Positions 8,968 through 18,974 of a stretch of 64,000 nt of DNA are shown here, in pieces (the stretch's first letter is position 1; each line of letters opens with the position of its first letter). The notes beneath the pieces were generated by a model that did not search any database, was not told the DNA's origin, and saw nothing but the letters and a program-made list of their open reading frames with translations. A program made the position numbers and the translations under genes. Location: NCBI GenBank assembly GCA_022822665.1, contig JAJEAR010000076.1, forward strand, positions 62,001-126,000, read 5' to 3'. The DNA is from Alphaproteobacteria bacterium (GTDB lineage Bacteria; Pseudomonadota; Alphaproteobacteria; Thalassobaculales; Thalassobaculaceae).

Positions 8968-9864
8968 TCAGAGTTCCGGCATTGGCCAGCCCCTGCGCCG
9001 GCACGCTGCCTCGAGCGTGTTGCGCAGCAGGCAGGCAATGGTCATCGGCCCGACGCCGCCGGGAACCGGGGTGATGGCGCCCGCGACCGCGCGCGCCTCG
9101 TCGAAGGCGACGTCGCCGACCAGCCTGGTCCGGTCCGGTCCGCGCTCGGGCGCGGCAATCCGGTTGATCCCGACATCGATCACCGTGGCTCCGGGGCCGA
9201 TCCAGTCGCCGCGGATCATTTCCGGGCGGCCCACGGCCGCCACCAGTATGTCCGCCCCGCGGCAGACCGCCGGCAGGTCCCTGGTGCGCGAGTGCGCCAC
9301 CGTCACCGTGCAATGTTCCCGGGTCAGCAAAGCCGCCATCGGCTTGCCGACAATGTTGGAACGCCCGACGATGACAGCGGTCTTGCCGGACATGTCCCCG
9401 AGCTGCTCGCGCAGCATCAGCAGGCACCCGAGAGGCGTGCAGGGAACCGGAGCCTCGCCCCCGGTCACCAGCAGGCCGACATTGACCGGGTGGAAACCGT
9501 CGACGTCCTTTACCGGATCAATGCGGTCCAGCACCCGCCCGGCATCGATGTGGTCGGGCAATGGCAGCTGGACCAGGATCCCGTCCACGTCGTCATCGCC
9601 ATTCAGCCGGTCGATCTCGTCAAGCAGCTCGGCCTCGCCGGTATCCCCGGACCTGCGGTATCCGAGTGAGCGGATGCCGCATTCCGCCGCCAGCCGGTTC
9701 TTGCTGTTGACGTAGACCGAACTCGCGGGGTCATCGCCGAGCTGGACAACCGCAAGACCGGGGACCGCGCCGTGACGTTCTTCCAGGTCCGCGACGGCCT
9801 TAGCCACGCGGGCCCGCAGCTCTGCCGCCCTGGCCTTGCCGTCGATCAGTACCGCTTCGGTCAT
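8968..9864 (-). CDS. folD: Bifunctional methylenetetrahydrofolate dehydrogenase / methenyltetrahydrofolate cyclohydrolase
   Basis: 298-residue FolD, the cytosolic enzyme interconverting 5,10-methylene-THF, 5,10-methenyl-THF and 10-formyl-THF. Conserved motifs are [14 protein letters not shown] with the catalytic Lys, [10 protein letters not shown], the FolD signature [14 protein letters not shown] in the NADP-binding domain, and [13 protein letters not shown]. The ATG at 9864 has a GGGAG box about 6 bp upstream and is preferred over the TTG six bases before it. It lies 22 bp downstream of yggT on the same strand, an arrangement common in Alphaproteobacteria. Confidence 0.97.
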   Translation of the reverse strand: MTEAVLIDGKARAAELRARVAKAVADLEERHGAVPGLAVVQLGDDPASSVYVNSKNRLAAECGIRSLGYRRSGDTGEAELLDEIDRLNGDDDVDGILVQLPLPDHIDAGRVLDRIDPVKDVDGFHPVNVGLLVTGGEAPVPCTPLGCLLMLREQLGDMSGKTAVIVGRSNIVGKPMAALLTREHCTVTVAHSRTRDLPAVCRGADILVAAVGRPEMIRGDWIGPGATVIDVGINRIAAPERGPDRTRLVGDVAFDEARAVAGAITPVPGGVGPMTIACLLRNTLEAACRRRGWPMPEL

Positions 9865-9886
9865 TCGCAACTCCCTCGTGCCCGGT

Positions 9887-10180
9887 TCAGCCGCTGTGCT
9901 GAAGCTTGAGGTCGACGATGAAGAAGTCGCGCACGAATACCAGGATCAGCACCAGGATGATCGGCGAGATGTCGATTCCGCCGAAAGCGGGGATGAACCT
10001 GCGGATCGGCTGCAGCACCGGTTCGATCAGCCGGTAGAGCACTTCCATTACCCTGTAGACCAGCCGGTTGCCGGAGTTGACCACACCGAAATGCAACAGC
10101 CACCCGAGCACGATGTAGATGAACAGACACCAGATGTAGAGGGTGATGACGGTGTCCAGGAGATTGGCGATCGCGTACAT
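9887..10180 (-). CDS. YggT family membrane protein
   Basis: 97-residue YggT-type integral membrane protein with two hydrophobic segments ([20 protein letters not shown] and [18 protein letters not shown]). Between them is the conserved linker ending [20 protein letters not shown]. YggT proteins are implicated in membrane or division-site organisation and ion homeostasis in some bacteria; the biochemical role is not established. The ATG at 10180 fits the usual family N-terminus. A longer form from 10207 adds nine polar residues; neither start has a strong ribosome binding site. It is upstream of folD on the same strand. Confidence 0.88.
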   Translation of the reverse strand: MYAIANLLDTVITLYIWCLFIYIVLGWLLHFGVVNSGNRLVYRVMEVLYRLIEPVLQPIRRFIPAFGGIDISPIILVLILVFVRDFFIVDLKLQHSG

Positions 10181-10329
10181 CCGACCCGTCCCCGAATTCC
10201 GGTTCATTCAGACACCCGGCACCGACGGGGCCTGGCCTGCCATCGGCCGGTCCGCTTCGGTCCGTACCTGCAGATGGTGAACCTACTTGAACGGGGTGCC
10301 GGCCGCCACTATGTTTCGCGCTGGCGCGT

Positions 10330-10405
<76 letters not shown>

Positions 10406-10770
10406 TCCGCCACCACCACATCCGTGCCGACTGTCCGCAGGGACGAACCGCTGCGCGCGCCTGGCGTAAGACACCATGCGGACAGCCGCGTCCCGCATCA
10501 CCGGGAGTATCGACCGGGAACCTCATGCAGATCGAAGCGAATACGCCGACCCCAGCGACTCACAGGTACGTCCGCCCGTACAAGGTTTGATCGCGTCACG
10601 CTTGGCGGATGTCATTTGGCTCGTGACGAATCTCCATATTCAATCAGTTCGGAGCCCGTTCGACGATCCCAGGCTTGCGTCGGCGGCTATCGCGGCTTTG
10701 AGCCGAGCCGACGCGATGGGTTTGCTGCCGGGGCGGATAACATGTCTGGACGCCACCGCCATGCAAGGAC
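10406..10770. other. Non-coding or decayed stretch after tRNA-Ala
   Basis: Between the tRNA and the hypothetical gene at 10771 I see no start with a ribosome binding site. The reading frame of the downstream gene is closed by TAA at 10738-10740. Open frames in the other phases do not resemble known proteins. The downstream protein appears to lack the N-terminal part typical of such proteins, so this stretch may contain its frameshifted or degraded 5' end. Confidence 0.4.
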
Positions 10771-11490
10771 TTGCAACGGGCATGGCGGAGGCTGGCATTG
10801 GCCACGCCCGTGCTGGACCAAGTGCGCGGCATGGTGATGCTCAGCCAGACCTGCGACGTCATCGGAAGTTGTCACGCCCGGCCATTCGTCGAAGTCGCAC
10901 CGCTGGTGGAGGTGCCCGAGCCATGGATGGAGGGGATCCCCCGCCTCAAGCGACCCGCCTTCGCCTTTGTTCCGGCCACCTCCGCGGCCCGTCTGGTCGC
11001 AGACCTCGACCGCTGCATGACTGTCGAGAAGGCCCCTGTCGCCAGATGGACCCGCATCCACGGCTGGGGGAGCAACGAGGAGTTGCGCGCCTTCTCCCAA
11101 TCCCTCGCCCGCAAGCGATCACGCTTCGCCTTTCCCGACGGTTTCGTTGCCGCGGCCAGCGGCCTCCAGGCGCATATGGTTGCGAGGCACAACAGGCAGA
11201 CGGACGAAGGCGCCCATCTCCGGGCGCTGCGCGAGACCCGAGTGCGCGCCGCGCCATCCTGGGACGCCCGCCAGGTCTGGTTGAACTGGTGGTTCGTCAA
11301 GGACGACGACCCGCAGCACGTCCCCGCCGACTGGCCGGCACACCTTGATCGGTGGCTTGACCTGTTCGAGCAAGACGAGGGCGGCCGGTTCCGCCTCGAC
11401 GCGCCCATCGCCTGCCGGCTGGAGGACGTGACGGCGCGCGACTACGTCGACAGCGACCGGCTCGGCCTCGATCGACTTTCTGTGACTTGA
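10771..11490 (+). CDS. Hypothetical protein with SQTCD motif, possibly 5'-truncated
   Basis: Up to 239 residues. The recognisable feature is VMLSQTCDVI followed by RPFVEVAPLVEV and PAFAFVPAT, then a basic patch LARKRSRFAFPDGFV and a Trp-rich region WDARQVWLNWWF. Proteins with this SQTCD segment are widespread, uncharacterised and sometimes near mobile or defence genes; that association is recalled, not shown here. The frame opens only at 10741, and the first plausible start is a TTG at 10771, or the ATG at 10831 just before VMLSQTCD. The SQTCD motif is usually preceded by more N-terminal sequence, so the gene may be truncated or decaying. Coding bias is normal for the genome. Confidence 0.5.
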   Translation: MQRAWRRLALATPVLDQVRGMVMLSQTCDVIGSCHARPFVEVAPLVEVPEPWMEGIPRLKRPAFAFVPATSAARLVADLDRCMTVEKAPVARWTRIHGWGSNEELRAFSQSLARKRSRFAFPDGFVAAASGLQAHMVARHNRQTDEGAHLRALRETRVRAAPSWDARQVWLNWWFVKDDDPQHVPADWPAHLDRWLDLFEQDEGGRFRLDAPIACRLEDVTARDYVDSDRLGLDRLSVT

Positions 11491-11702
11491 GCGGCGGCAT
11501 GGTCGCCGCAATGGCGAGTGCCCGCCGGCATCGTCGGTGAGCATCGCCGCACCTTCCGGGCGTTTACCCGTGGCGACAACGCGGACTTTGCGCCCCTTGC
11601 CAACAGTGCCTGCAGGGTCACCAGGTTTCCGGTGGTCTTCGCGGTCTGGCTTCGGTCAGGTGGATCCCGAAATCCCTGCCCAGCCCGGAATTCGAAGCGT
11701 GG

Positions 11703-12125
11703 TCAGGCGTCGGACATCTGGTAGTTGACCATCCAGCGGATGCCGAAGCGGTCCTGCCAGCTGCCGAAATACCCGCCCCAGAACATCTCCTGCGGCGGGA
11801 TCTCGACGGTCCCGCCCTCGGAAAGCCGGGCACAGATGTCATCACAGTGCTGCCTGCTCTCACCCGTGATCGAGATGGCAAGGCTGCTACCGGCGACGGG
11901 CGGCGGACCGAAGGCGGAGCAGCTGTCATTACCCATCAGCATGGTCGGGCCGACCGGCAGGGAGACATGCATGACCCGGTCCCGTTCGGCGTCGGGCACC
12001 TCCATGTCGGGCGGACCGTCGGCGTAGGTCACGAACTCCTCGAACTCCCCGCCAAAAACCGAACGGTAGAACTCGAAGGCTTCGCGGCACTGCCCGTCGA
12101 AGAAGAGATAGACATTCAAGGTCAT
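11703..12125 (-). CDS. PhnB-like VOC-superfamily protein
   Basis: 140-residue PhnB/DUF1338-type glyoxalase-fold (VOC) protein. The N-terminus MTLNVYLFFDGQCREAFEFY, followed by the FGGEFE motif, and the C-terminal EMFWGGYFGSWQDRFGIRWM are characteristic. Such proteins bind small molecules and sometimes metals; many lack a known reaction. The ATG at 12125 has GGGAG eight bases upstream; the frame continues to 12170 without a better start. It is a single gene with no clear operon. Confidence 0.88.
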   Translation of the reverse strand: MTLNVYLFFDGQCREAFEFYRSVFGGEFEEFVTYADGPPDMEVPDAERDRVMHVSLPVGPTMLMGNDSCSAFGPPPVAGSSLAISITGESRQHCDDICARLSEGGTVEIPPQEMFWGGYFGSWQDRFGIRWMVNYQMSDA

Positions 12126-12200
12126 GCATTCGCTCCCGTCACAGGCCGGTATGCGCACCCGGCATCGCACGAATTCACAGTCAGCCCCGTAGGTCCCGGT

Positions 12201-12902
12201 TCACGGGCCCGCAACCACCGTGTTCATCGGGTAGTGCCGGTTTTCTCCGGCAAACGGTGGTAGCGCATGGAAGTCGGCGCGCATCTCCCTCATCACCGGA
12301 GATCCCAGCGCCGCCTTCAGCGCGCCGGCGTCATCGAACACGACCTTGTTGCGCTGCATGTGATCGACACGCGGCCAGGGCAGGAAGCCGCACCAGTCGA
12401 TCCGTGAACACACCTCGATCTCCCGGATCGCGGGAAAGGTCGCCATGATCCGGGTGTGGTGTTCCAGGTAGTGCGCCATCCAGGCGTTCACGTCCCGGGC
12501 CGGTCCGGGATAATGCACCAGGAACGAGCACGACGGCTCGCCCGTTGCCGGCTCGGGAACGGCGAAGCCGCGCGCCAGCATGGCCTGCTGTTCGCGTGCC
12601 GCACCCGCAAGCGAGGATAGCGCACCGGGGGCTGCAAGCGCCTGCAGATGTCCCTGCGGCGCCAGCGCCGCCTCGAGGTCGGCGATGTCGTCGAACAGCA
12701 GCTGAAGTGCCAGCTGGGGCGGAACACCGTCGTCGAACGGCAGGCCGTCCACCTCCCGGGGCGTGAACAGCAGACCCCGCGCCAGCCCGGGCGTGGCGGC
12801 GACAACGTCACGCGCGTAGCCGAAATCCGCCTTCGATACCGCGAGGCCGGCGTCGGACGGGTCGTGCAGGAAGGCAAACCAGGCAACGCGCATTCGGTGC
12901 AT
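12201..12902 (-). CDS. Two-domain EthD/dimeric alpha-beta barrel-like protein
   Basis: 233-residue protein that appears to contain two ferredoxin-like (dimeric alpha-beta barrel) repeats. Each has the SKADFGYARDVVAATPGL or NAWMAHYLEHHTRIMATFP type of segment, a helix with HxxHH-like content, followed by a strand with an IREIEVCSRI-like element. EthD-like domains occur in ring-cleavage accessory proteins and small dehydratases; the function here is unknown. Starts at 12902 and 12893 are both possible and neither has a strong ribosome binding site. The context gives no pathway. Confidence 0.7.
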   Translation of the reverse strand: MHRMRVAWFAFLHDPSDAGLAVSKADFGYARDVVAATPGLARGLLFTPREVDGLPFDDGVPPQLALQLLFDDIADLEAALAPQGHLQALAAPGALSSLAGAAREQQAMLARGFAVPEPATGEPSCSFLVHYPGPARDVNAWMAHYLEHHTRIMATFPAIREIEVCSRIDWCGFLPWPRVDHMQRNKVVFDDAGALKAALGSPVMREMRADFHALPPFAGENRHYPMNTVVAGP

Positions 12903-13198
12903 CTACCCGACAGGCACGGCCCGGACAAGCACGTCAACCAGTGCCGGAACACCCGGGATGCCGCCCGCGACCGCATCGCGGGAAATCCGGCACTCCGCGG
13001 ACCGGGCGGGAGTGAGGCACATGACGTCGATCGCGTTCCGGGGCTGGCGCTGACGGGTCCATGGCGCGGCACTGCCGCCGGGTGCCGCGTCAGCGGCGGC
13101 GGATACCGACACGGTGAGCCGGCGACGGGGCCGACCGGTCATCGCCCCGGGCGGACGGACGGCGCAAGCCGCCAGACCGGTCCTGCAGGATGCTCCGC
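12903..13198. other. Intergenic region, nothing recognised
   Basis: About 300 bp between lpxC and the EthD-like gene. Open frames on both strands are Arg/Pro/Gly-rich with no motif, typical of chance frames in GC-rich DNA. No obvious T-tract terminator is visible downstream of lpxC. Confidence 0.5.
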
Positions 13199-14149
13199 CT
13201 ACTTCGGACGGTCGTCGGGATGCTCCGGGGGGCGCCACGCCGGGGACCAGGGGTCGGGGGGCGTTGTCCATTCCCACGCATCCTCGCTCGACATGAGCGC
13301 GCCCAGCAGGCTCGCGTTCAGCCCATGCCCCGACTTTCGCCCGGAGACATGCCCGAGGATGCGGGCGCCGGCCAGCGCCAGGTCGCCGACGCAGTCGAGT
13401 ATCTTGTGACGGACCAACTCGTCGGAAAACCGCAGTCCGCCACGATTGACGACCCTGCCGTTGTCGTCGAGCACCACGGCATTGTCGAACGATCCGCCGA
13501 GACACAGCCCGTTCCGCCTCAATACCCTGATGTCATTGAAGAACCCGAAGGTCCTCGCCGCCGCGATCGAGGTGGTGAAGCTCTCCGGCGTGATCTCCAG
13601 TCCGTGGCCGCGCTGGCACACGGCACGAAGTCCGAAGTCGATCTCGAGCCGGATCGAGAAGCTCTCGGCCGGCTCGATCGAAAGCCAGGCATCGCCGGCA
13701 CGGACCGTGACCGGCTCCAGCACCCTGATCACCCGGGCGTCGGCGTCCTGGGCAACAATCCCGGCGGCCCGGATCGCATTCACGAACGGAAGCGAACTGC
13801 CGTCAAGGATCGGGATCTCGGGACCGTCGACCAGCACCAGGGCATTGTCGACACCGAGCGCGTACAGGGCCGCCATCAGGTGCTCGACGGTAGCGATCCG
13901 GCAGCCCGAGTCATTCCCCAGCGTGGTCGCAAGGAACGTGGTCTTCACCCGGTCCCAGTGCGCATCGATCCGACGCTCGCCCAGCGGGCCCGCAACGTCG
14001 CGGCGAACGAACCGGACGCCGTGATCCTCCGGCGCCGGCCAGATCGCCAGCGAGGCCGGCGCGCCGCCGTGAAGGCCCGCGCCATGCAACTCGATTGCCC
14101 CGGCGATCGTCTGCTGCCTCCAACTCCCCGGATTACCGGTACCGGACAT
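13199..14149 (-). CDS. lpxC: UDP-3-O-acyl-N-acetylglucosamine deacetylase
   Basis: 316-residue LpxC, the zinc-dependent deacetylase that commits UDP-GlcNAc to lipid A synthesis in the cytosol. Zinc and catalytic motifs are present: ATVEHLMAALYALGVDN (His ligand), DGSSLPFVNAI, and HKILDCVGDLALAG (His and Asp ligands). The ATG at 14149 follows GGGAAG and is preferred over a GTG six bases upstream. It sits at the end of the division cluster, 140 bp after ftsZ, as in many proteobacteria. A possible -10 element (TATACA on the minus strand, 14184-14189) in the gap suggests it may have its own promoter. Confidence 0.97.
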   Translation of the reverse strand: MSGTGNPGSWRQQTIAGAIELHGAGLHGGAPASLAIWPAPEDHGVRFVRRDVAGPLGERRIDAHWDRVKTTFLATTLGNDSGCRIATVEHLMAALYALGVDNALVLVDGPEIPILDGSSLPFVNAIRAAGIVAQDADARVIRVLEPVTVRAGDAWLSIEPAESFSIRLEIDFGLRAVCQRGHGLEITPESFTTSIAAARTFGFFNDIRVLRRNGLCLGGSFDNAVVLDDNGRVVNRGGLRFSDELVRHKILDCVGDLALAGARILGHVSGRKSGHGLNASLLGALMSSEDAWEWTTPPDPWSPAWRPPEHPDDRPK

Positions 14150-14289
14150 CCGCACTTCCCGTTGATCCCGCCATCTTCATGTCTGTATACCCTGCGCCCG
14201 TTCGCGACGGGTACAAGGCAGACTGACCGTCCTGCGGACGCCCTGCAAATCACAGTTTGTGACCTATCGTGACCGGGTGGTGCCTCCTG

Positions 14290-15870
14290 TCAGTTGGCCT
14301 GCTGGCGCAGGAACTCGGGAAACTTCTTGTCCCTCTCGCTGTCGACTCCGGCCCTCGGGCGGCCGTAGCCGTTCAGTTCGCCCAGGGACTCCGTCTCCTG
14401 CGGCCTCGGTTCGCCGCGATGCTGCTGCGCGCCACGTGACTCTGGCGTCGGCGCGCCCAGCCCGGGGTCTCCGGGTGCCGCGGCAAGGGGCTGCTCGCGG
14501 TCCTGGCCGCGCCCCAGCAGCCTCGACAGCAGCCCGGGCTTGCGCCCGGTCCGTTCCGGCTTGCCCTTGGGAGCGGAAGCGCGTTCGGCGGATGCCGAAT
14601 CATGACCGGCGGAAACCCGGGGCGTGTCATAGGGGAAACTCTGCTGCGACGGCTCCCCGGGGTGAAGCACCGGCGCCTTCGGCGGTTGCTCCTCGTCCGT
14701 CTGCACCTCCGCCGCTTGGGCGGCGTCGGTCAACTCCTCGGCCTCGCTGTCCGCCTGTCCCTCTTCGTCGGTCGGAGCGGCGGCGAAATCGATGACCTCG
14801 CCCGGCGCCTGGTCGTCATCGGGCTGCACCATCCTGATGATCTCGGCGTCGGTGCGTCCGCTCTCCGGCGATGTCTGCTCGGTAATGCCGCTTGCGATGA
14901 CACACACCCGGATCCGGCCGTCCACGTCCTTGTCGTAGGTCGCACCGAAGATCAGGTTGGCTTCGCTCTCGACTTCCTGCCTGACCCTGCTGACGGCCCC
15001 GTCGACCTCGTGCAGCCCGAGGTCGGTTCCGCCCGTGATGTTGATCAGGATCCGGCCGGCGCCGGCAAGGGTGATGTCGTCCAGCAGCGGGTTGCTGATC
15101 GCCGCTTCCGCCGCCTCGATCGCCCGGTTCTCCCCCGTCGACTCGCCCATCCCCATGATGGCCGGCCCCATCTGGCTCATCACGGTGTTGATGTCGGAGA
15201 AGTCGCAGTTGATCAGGCCGGGACGCATGATGAGGTCTGTCACACCCTGCACGCCCTGGTGAAGCACCATGTCGGCCATGCTGAACGCCTGCAGGAACGA
15301 GGTGGTCTCGTTCGAGATCCTGAACAGGTTCTGGTTGGGAATGGTGATCAGGGTATCGACGTGCTTGGCGAGTTCCACGATGCCCTTGTTGGCAATCTGC
15401 ATGCGGAATTCGCCCTCGAACCGGAACGGCTTGGTGATCACCGCGACAGTGAGGATGCCCCGTTCCCGGGTGGCCCTGGCGATGACCGGGGCAGCTCCGG
15501 TTCCGGTTCCGCCACCCATGCCGGCGGTCAGGAACACCATGTTGCTGTCGCCGATGAGTTCCATCACGTCGTCGATGTTCTCCTCGGCCGCCTCGCGCCC
15601 CACCTCCGGCTTCGATCCGGCACCCAGTCCCCGGGTCGATTCCCTTCCCAGCTGGATCCTGGTCGTGGCAAGTGACTGCTCGAGAGCCTGCGCGTCGGTA
15701 TTGGCAACCACGAACTCCACGCCCTGGAGATCCGAACGGATCATGTTGTTGACCGCGTTCCCGCCAGCACCACCGATACCGACCACGGTCAGCCGCGGTG
15801 CAATACCTCCTTCGGACAGGGTGAAACCTGAGGCGTGCTCCGCGTCATTCGGCTTCTGAAACGTCAACAT
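14290..15870 (-). CDS. ftsZ: Cell division GTPase FtsZ with long C-terminal linker
   Basis: 526-residue tubulin homologue that polymerises into the Z ring. The GTP-binding motif [13 protein letters not shown] is at about 31-43 and the tubulin signature GGGTGTG at 119-125; [10 protein letters not shown] and DINTVM are also present. The folded core ends near residue 320. It is followed by an approximately 190-residue acidic then Pro/Arg-rich disordered linker and the C-terminal peptide [12 protein letters not shown], the site that binds FtsA and other partners. The ATG at 15870 has GAGGAG seven bases upstream; the frame extends to 15996 but overlaps the end of ftsA. A long linker is typical of Alphaproteobacteria. 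Confidence 0.98.
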   Translation of the reverse strand: MLTFQKPNDAEHASGFTLSEGGIAPRLTVVGIGGAGGNAVNNMIRSDLQGVEFVVANTDAQALEQSLATTRIQLGRESTRGLGAGSKPEVGREAAEENIDDVMELIGDSNMVFLTAGMGGGTGTGAAPVIARATRERGILTVAVITKPFRFEGEFRMQIANKGIVELAKHVDTLITIPNQNLFRISNETTSFLQAFSMADMVLHQGVQGVTDLIMRPGLINCDFSDINTVMSQMGPAIMGMGESTGENRAIEAAEAAISNPLLDDITLAGAGRILINITGGTDLGLHEVDGAVSRVRQEVESEANLIFGATYDKDVDGRIRVCVIASGITEQTSPESGRTDAEIIRMVQPDDDQAPGEVIDFAAAPTDEEGQADSEAEELTDAAQAAEVQTDEEQPPKAPVLHPGEPSQQSFPYDTPRVSAGHDSASAERASAPKGKPERTGRKPGLLSRLLGRGQDREQPLAAAPGDPGLGAPTPESRGAQQHRGEPRPQETESLGELNGYGRPRAGVDSERDKKFPEFLRQQAN

Positions 15871-15974
15871 GGGTTTGCTCCTCATGGTGAATCCCTGCGG
15901 ATGCTCCCGGCACTCCGCTGACTGTTTGCTGGGTGTTGCGCCGGCTGCGCGGCGATCTGCTTGTCGTTCCATCC

Positions 15975-17255
15975 TCAAACGTGCTCCCTCAGCCACCGGC
16001 CGACCGCTCCGAGCCGACCGCTGTCGGTGCGGACCACGCGTCGCGTCATGGCGAGGTCAAAGCTCGGGTCGATGCCGTAGCGCAGCAGACCGGCGCAGGT
16101 TGCGAACGCCGGTCCGGTTGCGAGGTCCGACAGTCCCGGAATGGCCGGCGGCCGGCCGATGCGGCAGTGCCGGTTCAGGATCGTATGGGCCAGTTCCCGC
16201 ACCCCCGTCGTCTCGGCGCCGCCACCAGTGATCACCGCTGATCCGCCGGCGAGTTTCTCGGTTCCGGCAAGGTCGAGACTGCTGCGCACCTCCTCGAGGA
16301 TCTGGCGAAGCCGCGGCTGGATGATGCGCACCAGCGCCGACCTGGGGACCGTGTTCATCTGCGGGCCCAGGACGTGATCCCCGACCAGCGGCACGTCGAG
16401 CGTCTCCCGGTCGTCGATGGAGGTCGGGATCGCGGAGCCGCACAGGGTCTTCAGCCGTTCCGCCTCGGTAATCGAGGTCGACAGCCCGCGCGCCAGGTCG
16501 TTGGTGACCAGGTCGCACCCGAGCGGGATCACCGCCTGGTAGACCATGGCGCCATCGAGGAACACCGCAACATTCGTGGCGCCCGCCCCGAGATCGATGA
16601 CGGTCACACCGAGTTCCATCTCGTCTGGCGTGAGCACGGCCAGTCCCGAGGCGAGTGCCGAGACCACGGGCCGCTCCACCTTCAGATGGCAGCGCTGGAT
16701 CACCTGGCGCAGGTTGCAAATCGGACTGGAGTCCGCACTGACCACGTGGAGCAGGGCGCCAAGCCGGCGTCCGGTCATGCCGCGCGGATCGAGGATGCCG
16801 TTGTAGCCGTCGATGGCGAATTGACTCGGGATGAGGTGCACGGTCTCGCACTGGTCGGGCAACGGCTCGGCAGGTCCCTGGTGCGCGAGATCGATCACGT
16901 GGTCGTCGGCAACGGGAGCCCTGTCGATCGGAACCTCGGCCCGGAACCTGGAGGACACCGGATCACCGCCGGTCAGGTTGACGTAGATGCTGGTGATGCG
17001 TTCCTCGGCCATGCGTTCGGCCGCCTCGACAGCGTGTCCGATCGCGGTTTCGGCCGCACTCATGTCGACGACGGTGCCGCCATTGACGCCGCCCGCCGGC
17101 TGGTAGCCGATGCCGATGATCTGCATACCCTGCAGCCCGTCCTGCAGCCGGGCCGGATCCTCCACCCTGGCAATCATGCAGCAGACCTTGGATGATCCGA
17201 CATCGAGGGCCGCAATCAGTTCGCCCCTGCTGCGAGCTGTCCGTCCACGCATCAT
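15975..17255 (-). CDS. ftsA: Cell division actin-like protein FtsA
   Basis: 426-residue actin-fold ATPase that tethers FtsZ filaments to the membrane and recruits later division proteins. Phosphate-binding segment 1 is [13 protein letters not shown], the [16 protein letters not shown] element is phosphate 2, and [14 protein letters not shown] is the adenosine motif. The C-terminal helix ([13 protein letters not shown]) is amphipathic and suits membrane attachment. The ATG at 17255 is 10 bp after the ftsQ stop. A 104-bp gap follows before ftsZ, the largest within the cluster, so a separate ftsZ promoter is possible. Confidence 0.97.
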   Translation of the reverse strand: MMRGRTARSRGELIAALDVGSSKVCCMIARVEDPARLQDGLQGMQIIGIGYQPAGGVNGGTVVDMSAAETAIGHAVEAAERMAEERITSIYVNLTGGDPVSSRFRAEVPIDRAPVADDHVIDLAHQGPAEPLPDQCETVHLIPSQFAIDGYNGILDPRGMTGRRLGALLHVVSADSSPICNLRQVIQRCHLKVERPVVSALASGLAVLTPDEMELGVTVIDLGAGATNVAVFLDGAMVYQAVIPLGCDLVTNDLARGLSTSITEAERLKTLCGSAIPTSIDDRETLDVPLVGDHVLGPQMNTVPRSALVRIIQPRLRQILEEVRSSLDLAGTEKLAGGSAVITGGGAETTGVRELAHTILNRHCRIGRPPAIPGLSDLATGPAFATCAGLLRYGIDPSFDLAMTRRVVRTDSGRLGAVGRWLREHV

Positions 17256-17265
17256 TCGTTACCCT

Positions 17266-18075
17266 TCAACCAAGACCATTTCCGGTCCCTCCGGGGCTCC
17301 GGCCCGGAACCCGCACCGAGACCCGCCCAGGCAACCGCAGGTCGATCACGTTGATCGACCGCGCCAGGATCCGGTGTTCGCGTTCAAGTTCTGCAAAGAT
17401 GGCCCACGCCGCTGCCGGATCATGTTCCGGCAGCTTCACCACGACATCGTTGCCCAGATACAGGTTCCAGCGGCGCCCGCCGACCCAGGTTGCACCACGC
17501 ACCAGCCCTGCAAGTTCCGGCTCGCCATCCAGCATCGCCAGAAGTCCGGCGGCGTGGGTTTCCGCCCCGGGGCCGACGACGATCGGCAGGCCGGGGAACT
17601 GGGACAGGTCCGCCGTCCCGATGAGCACGCCGTCCGGATCGATGAGTTGTAATCGCCCTTCGAGCTGCCAAAACGCCAGAGGTGTCCGTTCGGTCACGGA
17701 GACGGCGATCCTGTCCGGCAGCTCGCGAGAGAGCCGGGCCGAGGCAACCCAGGGCAGAGACTCGACCCGGGTGCGGGCCGCGCCGAGGTCGACCGCCAGG
17801 ATCGGATCGCCGACCTGGATACCGAGGGCCTCCACCAGTTCCCGGCGCGTCGTGCGCTGATGCCCGTCAATCTCCATCACCGCAACGACGAGACCCGAGC
17901 GATGGGACGCGTCGCGCAGCACCTCGCCGATCTCTTCCCCGACACGTTCCCAGGCCGAGTACGGATTCAACGCCAGCCAGGCCGGCACCGCGAGCAACGC
18001 CATCGCGATGGCAAGGTTCGCGATCCGTCGCCCCGTCCTTGAGAGCTTCGGACGCCGTGGGATCAGGGATCGCAT
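17266..18075 (-). CDS. ftsQ: Cell division protein FtsQ
   Basis: 269-residue bitopic division protein that links FtsL/FtsB to the divisome. A basic cytosolic N-terminus (MRSLIPRRPKLSRTGRR) precedes one transmembrane segment (about 20-40). A POTRA domain follows (VVAVMEIDGHQRTTRRELVE with LPWVASARLSRELPDRI), then the beta domain (VTERTPLAFWQ and LIDPDGVLI). The start overlaps the end of ddl by 13 nt and the stop lies 10 bp before ftsA. Confidence 0.95.
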   Translation of the reverse strand: MRSLIPRRPKLSRTGRRIANLAIAMALLAVPAWLALNPYSAWERVGEEIGEVLRDASHRSGLVVAVMEIDGHQRTTRRELVEALGIQVGDPILAVDLGAARTRVESLPWVASARLSRELPDRIAVSVTERTPLAFWQLEGRLQLIDPDGVLIGTADLSQFPGLPIVVGPGAETHAAGLLAMLDGEPELAGLVRGATWVGGRRWNLYLGNDVVVKLPEHDPAAAWAIFAELEREHRILARSINVIDLRLPGRVSVRVPGRSPGGTGNGLG

Positions 18076-18974
18076 TGCGCCGACTCCACCAGGCGTGACA
18101 CCAGTTCCGGGAACGACAGTCCGCGGTGCGCGGCCTGTTCCGGCACCAGCGAGGTCGAAGTCATTCCCGGTTGCGTGTTGATTTCCAGCAGGAACGGGTC
18201 GCCGGCGCCCGGGCCGGACTCGTCAAGCCGGAAGTCCGACCTGGTCACGCCGCGGCAACCCAGCAATTGGTGGGCCCGGACCGCCATGGCCAGGATCTCC
18301 CGGGCGACGTCGTCGACCAGGGGAGCCGGCAGCAGATGCACCGAACCGCCTGGCTTGTACTTGGCATCGTAGTCATAGAATCCGCGCTGCGACGTGATCT
18401 CGGTGACGCACAGCGCCTCACCGTCGAGCACGCCCACGGTCAGTTCGCGGCCGGGGATATAGGGCTCGATCAGTACCTTCTCGCCCCATTCCCAGGACAG
18501 CCCGCATGCGGGAAGGTTGTCGCCCGGACGGACAATCCGCACTCCGACGCTCGATCCCTGGTTGATCGGCTTGATCACGTAGGGCGGCTCCCAGGAATGG
18601 GCGTCGGCCACTTCGCGGGGAGCACAGACAATTCCGGGCGGACACCGCAGCCCGCCACGGGCAAACAGCGCCTTGGCACGCGGCTTGTCCATTGCGAGAG
18701 ACGAGGCCTGGACACCGGAATGGGTGTAGGGAATGCCGAGAACGTTCAGCAGTCCCTGCATGCTGCCGTCCTCGCCGATCGGGCCGTGCAGGGCGTTGAA
18801 ACAGACGTCGGGACGCAGGTCTGTGAGCCGGGTCGCAACCGTCCGGTCGACGCGAACCTCGGTTACCCGGAAGCCGGCGGTCCGCAATGCCGACGCACAG
18901 GCCTGCCCGCTCGCCAGGGAAACCTCGCGCTCGGCTGACCATCCACCCATCAGGACCGCCACATGGATCGTCAT
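18063..18974 (-). CDS. ddl: D-alanine--D-alanine ligase
   Basis: 303-residue ATP-grasp ligase making D-Ala-D-Ala for the peptidoglycan stem peptide. Signatures present are the N-terminal VAVLMGGWSAEREVSL, HGPIGEDGSMQGLL, the KPINQGSSVGV loop, and C-terminal LLEINTQPGMTSTSLVPEQA. The ATG at 18974 forms ATGA with the murB stop; the open frame to 19190 is a shadow of murB. It overlaps ftsQ by 13 nt. Confidence 0.97.
   Translation of the reverse strand: MTIHVAVLMGGWSAEREVSLASGQACASALRTAGFRVTEVRVDRTVATRLTDLRPDVCFNALHGPIGEDGSMQGLLNVLGIPYTHSGVQASSLAMDKPRAKALFARGGLRCPPGIVCAPREVADAHSWEPPYVIKPINQGSSVGVRIVRPGDNLPACGLSWEWGEKVLIEPYIPGRELTVGVLDGEALCVTEITSQRGFYDYDAKYKPGGSVHLLPAPLVDDVAREILAMAVRAHQLLGCRGVTRSDFRLDESGPGAGDPFLLEINTQPGMTSTSLVPEQAAHRGLSFPELVSRLVESAQCDP

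Noticed and set aside
10476..11348. 290-residue plus-strand ORF overlapping the SQTCD gene
   Set aside because: It lies in a different phase from the frame containing the recognisable SQTCD and PAFAFVPAT segments and has no motif of its own.
12903..13505. 200-residue minus-strand ORF upstream of the EthD-like gene
   Set aside because: It overlaps lpxC out of frame and consists mainly of Arg, Gly, Pro and Ala with no recognisable domain.
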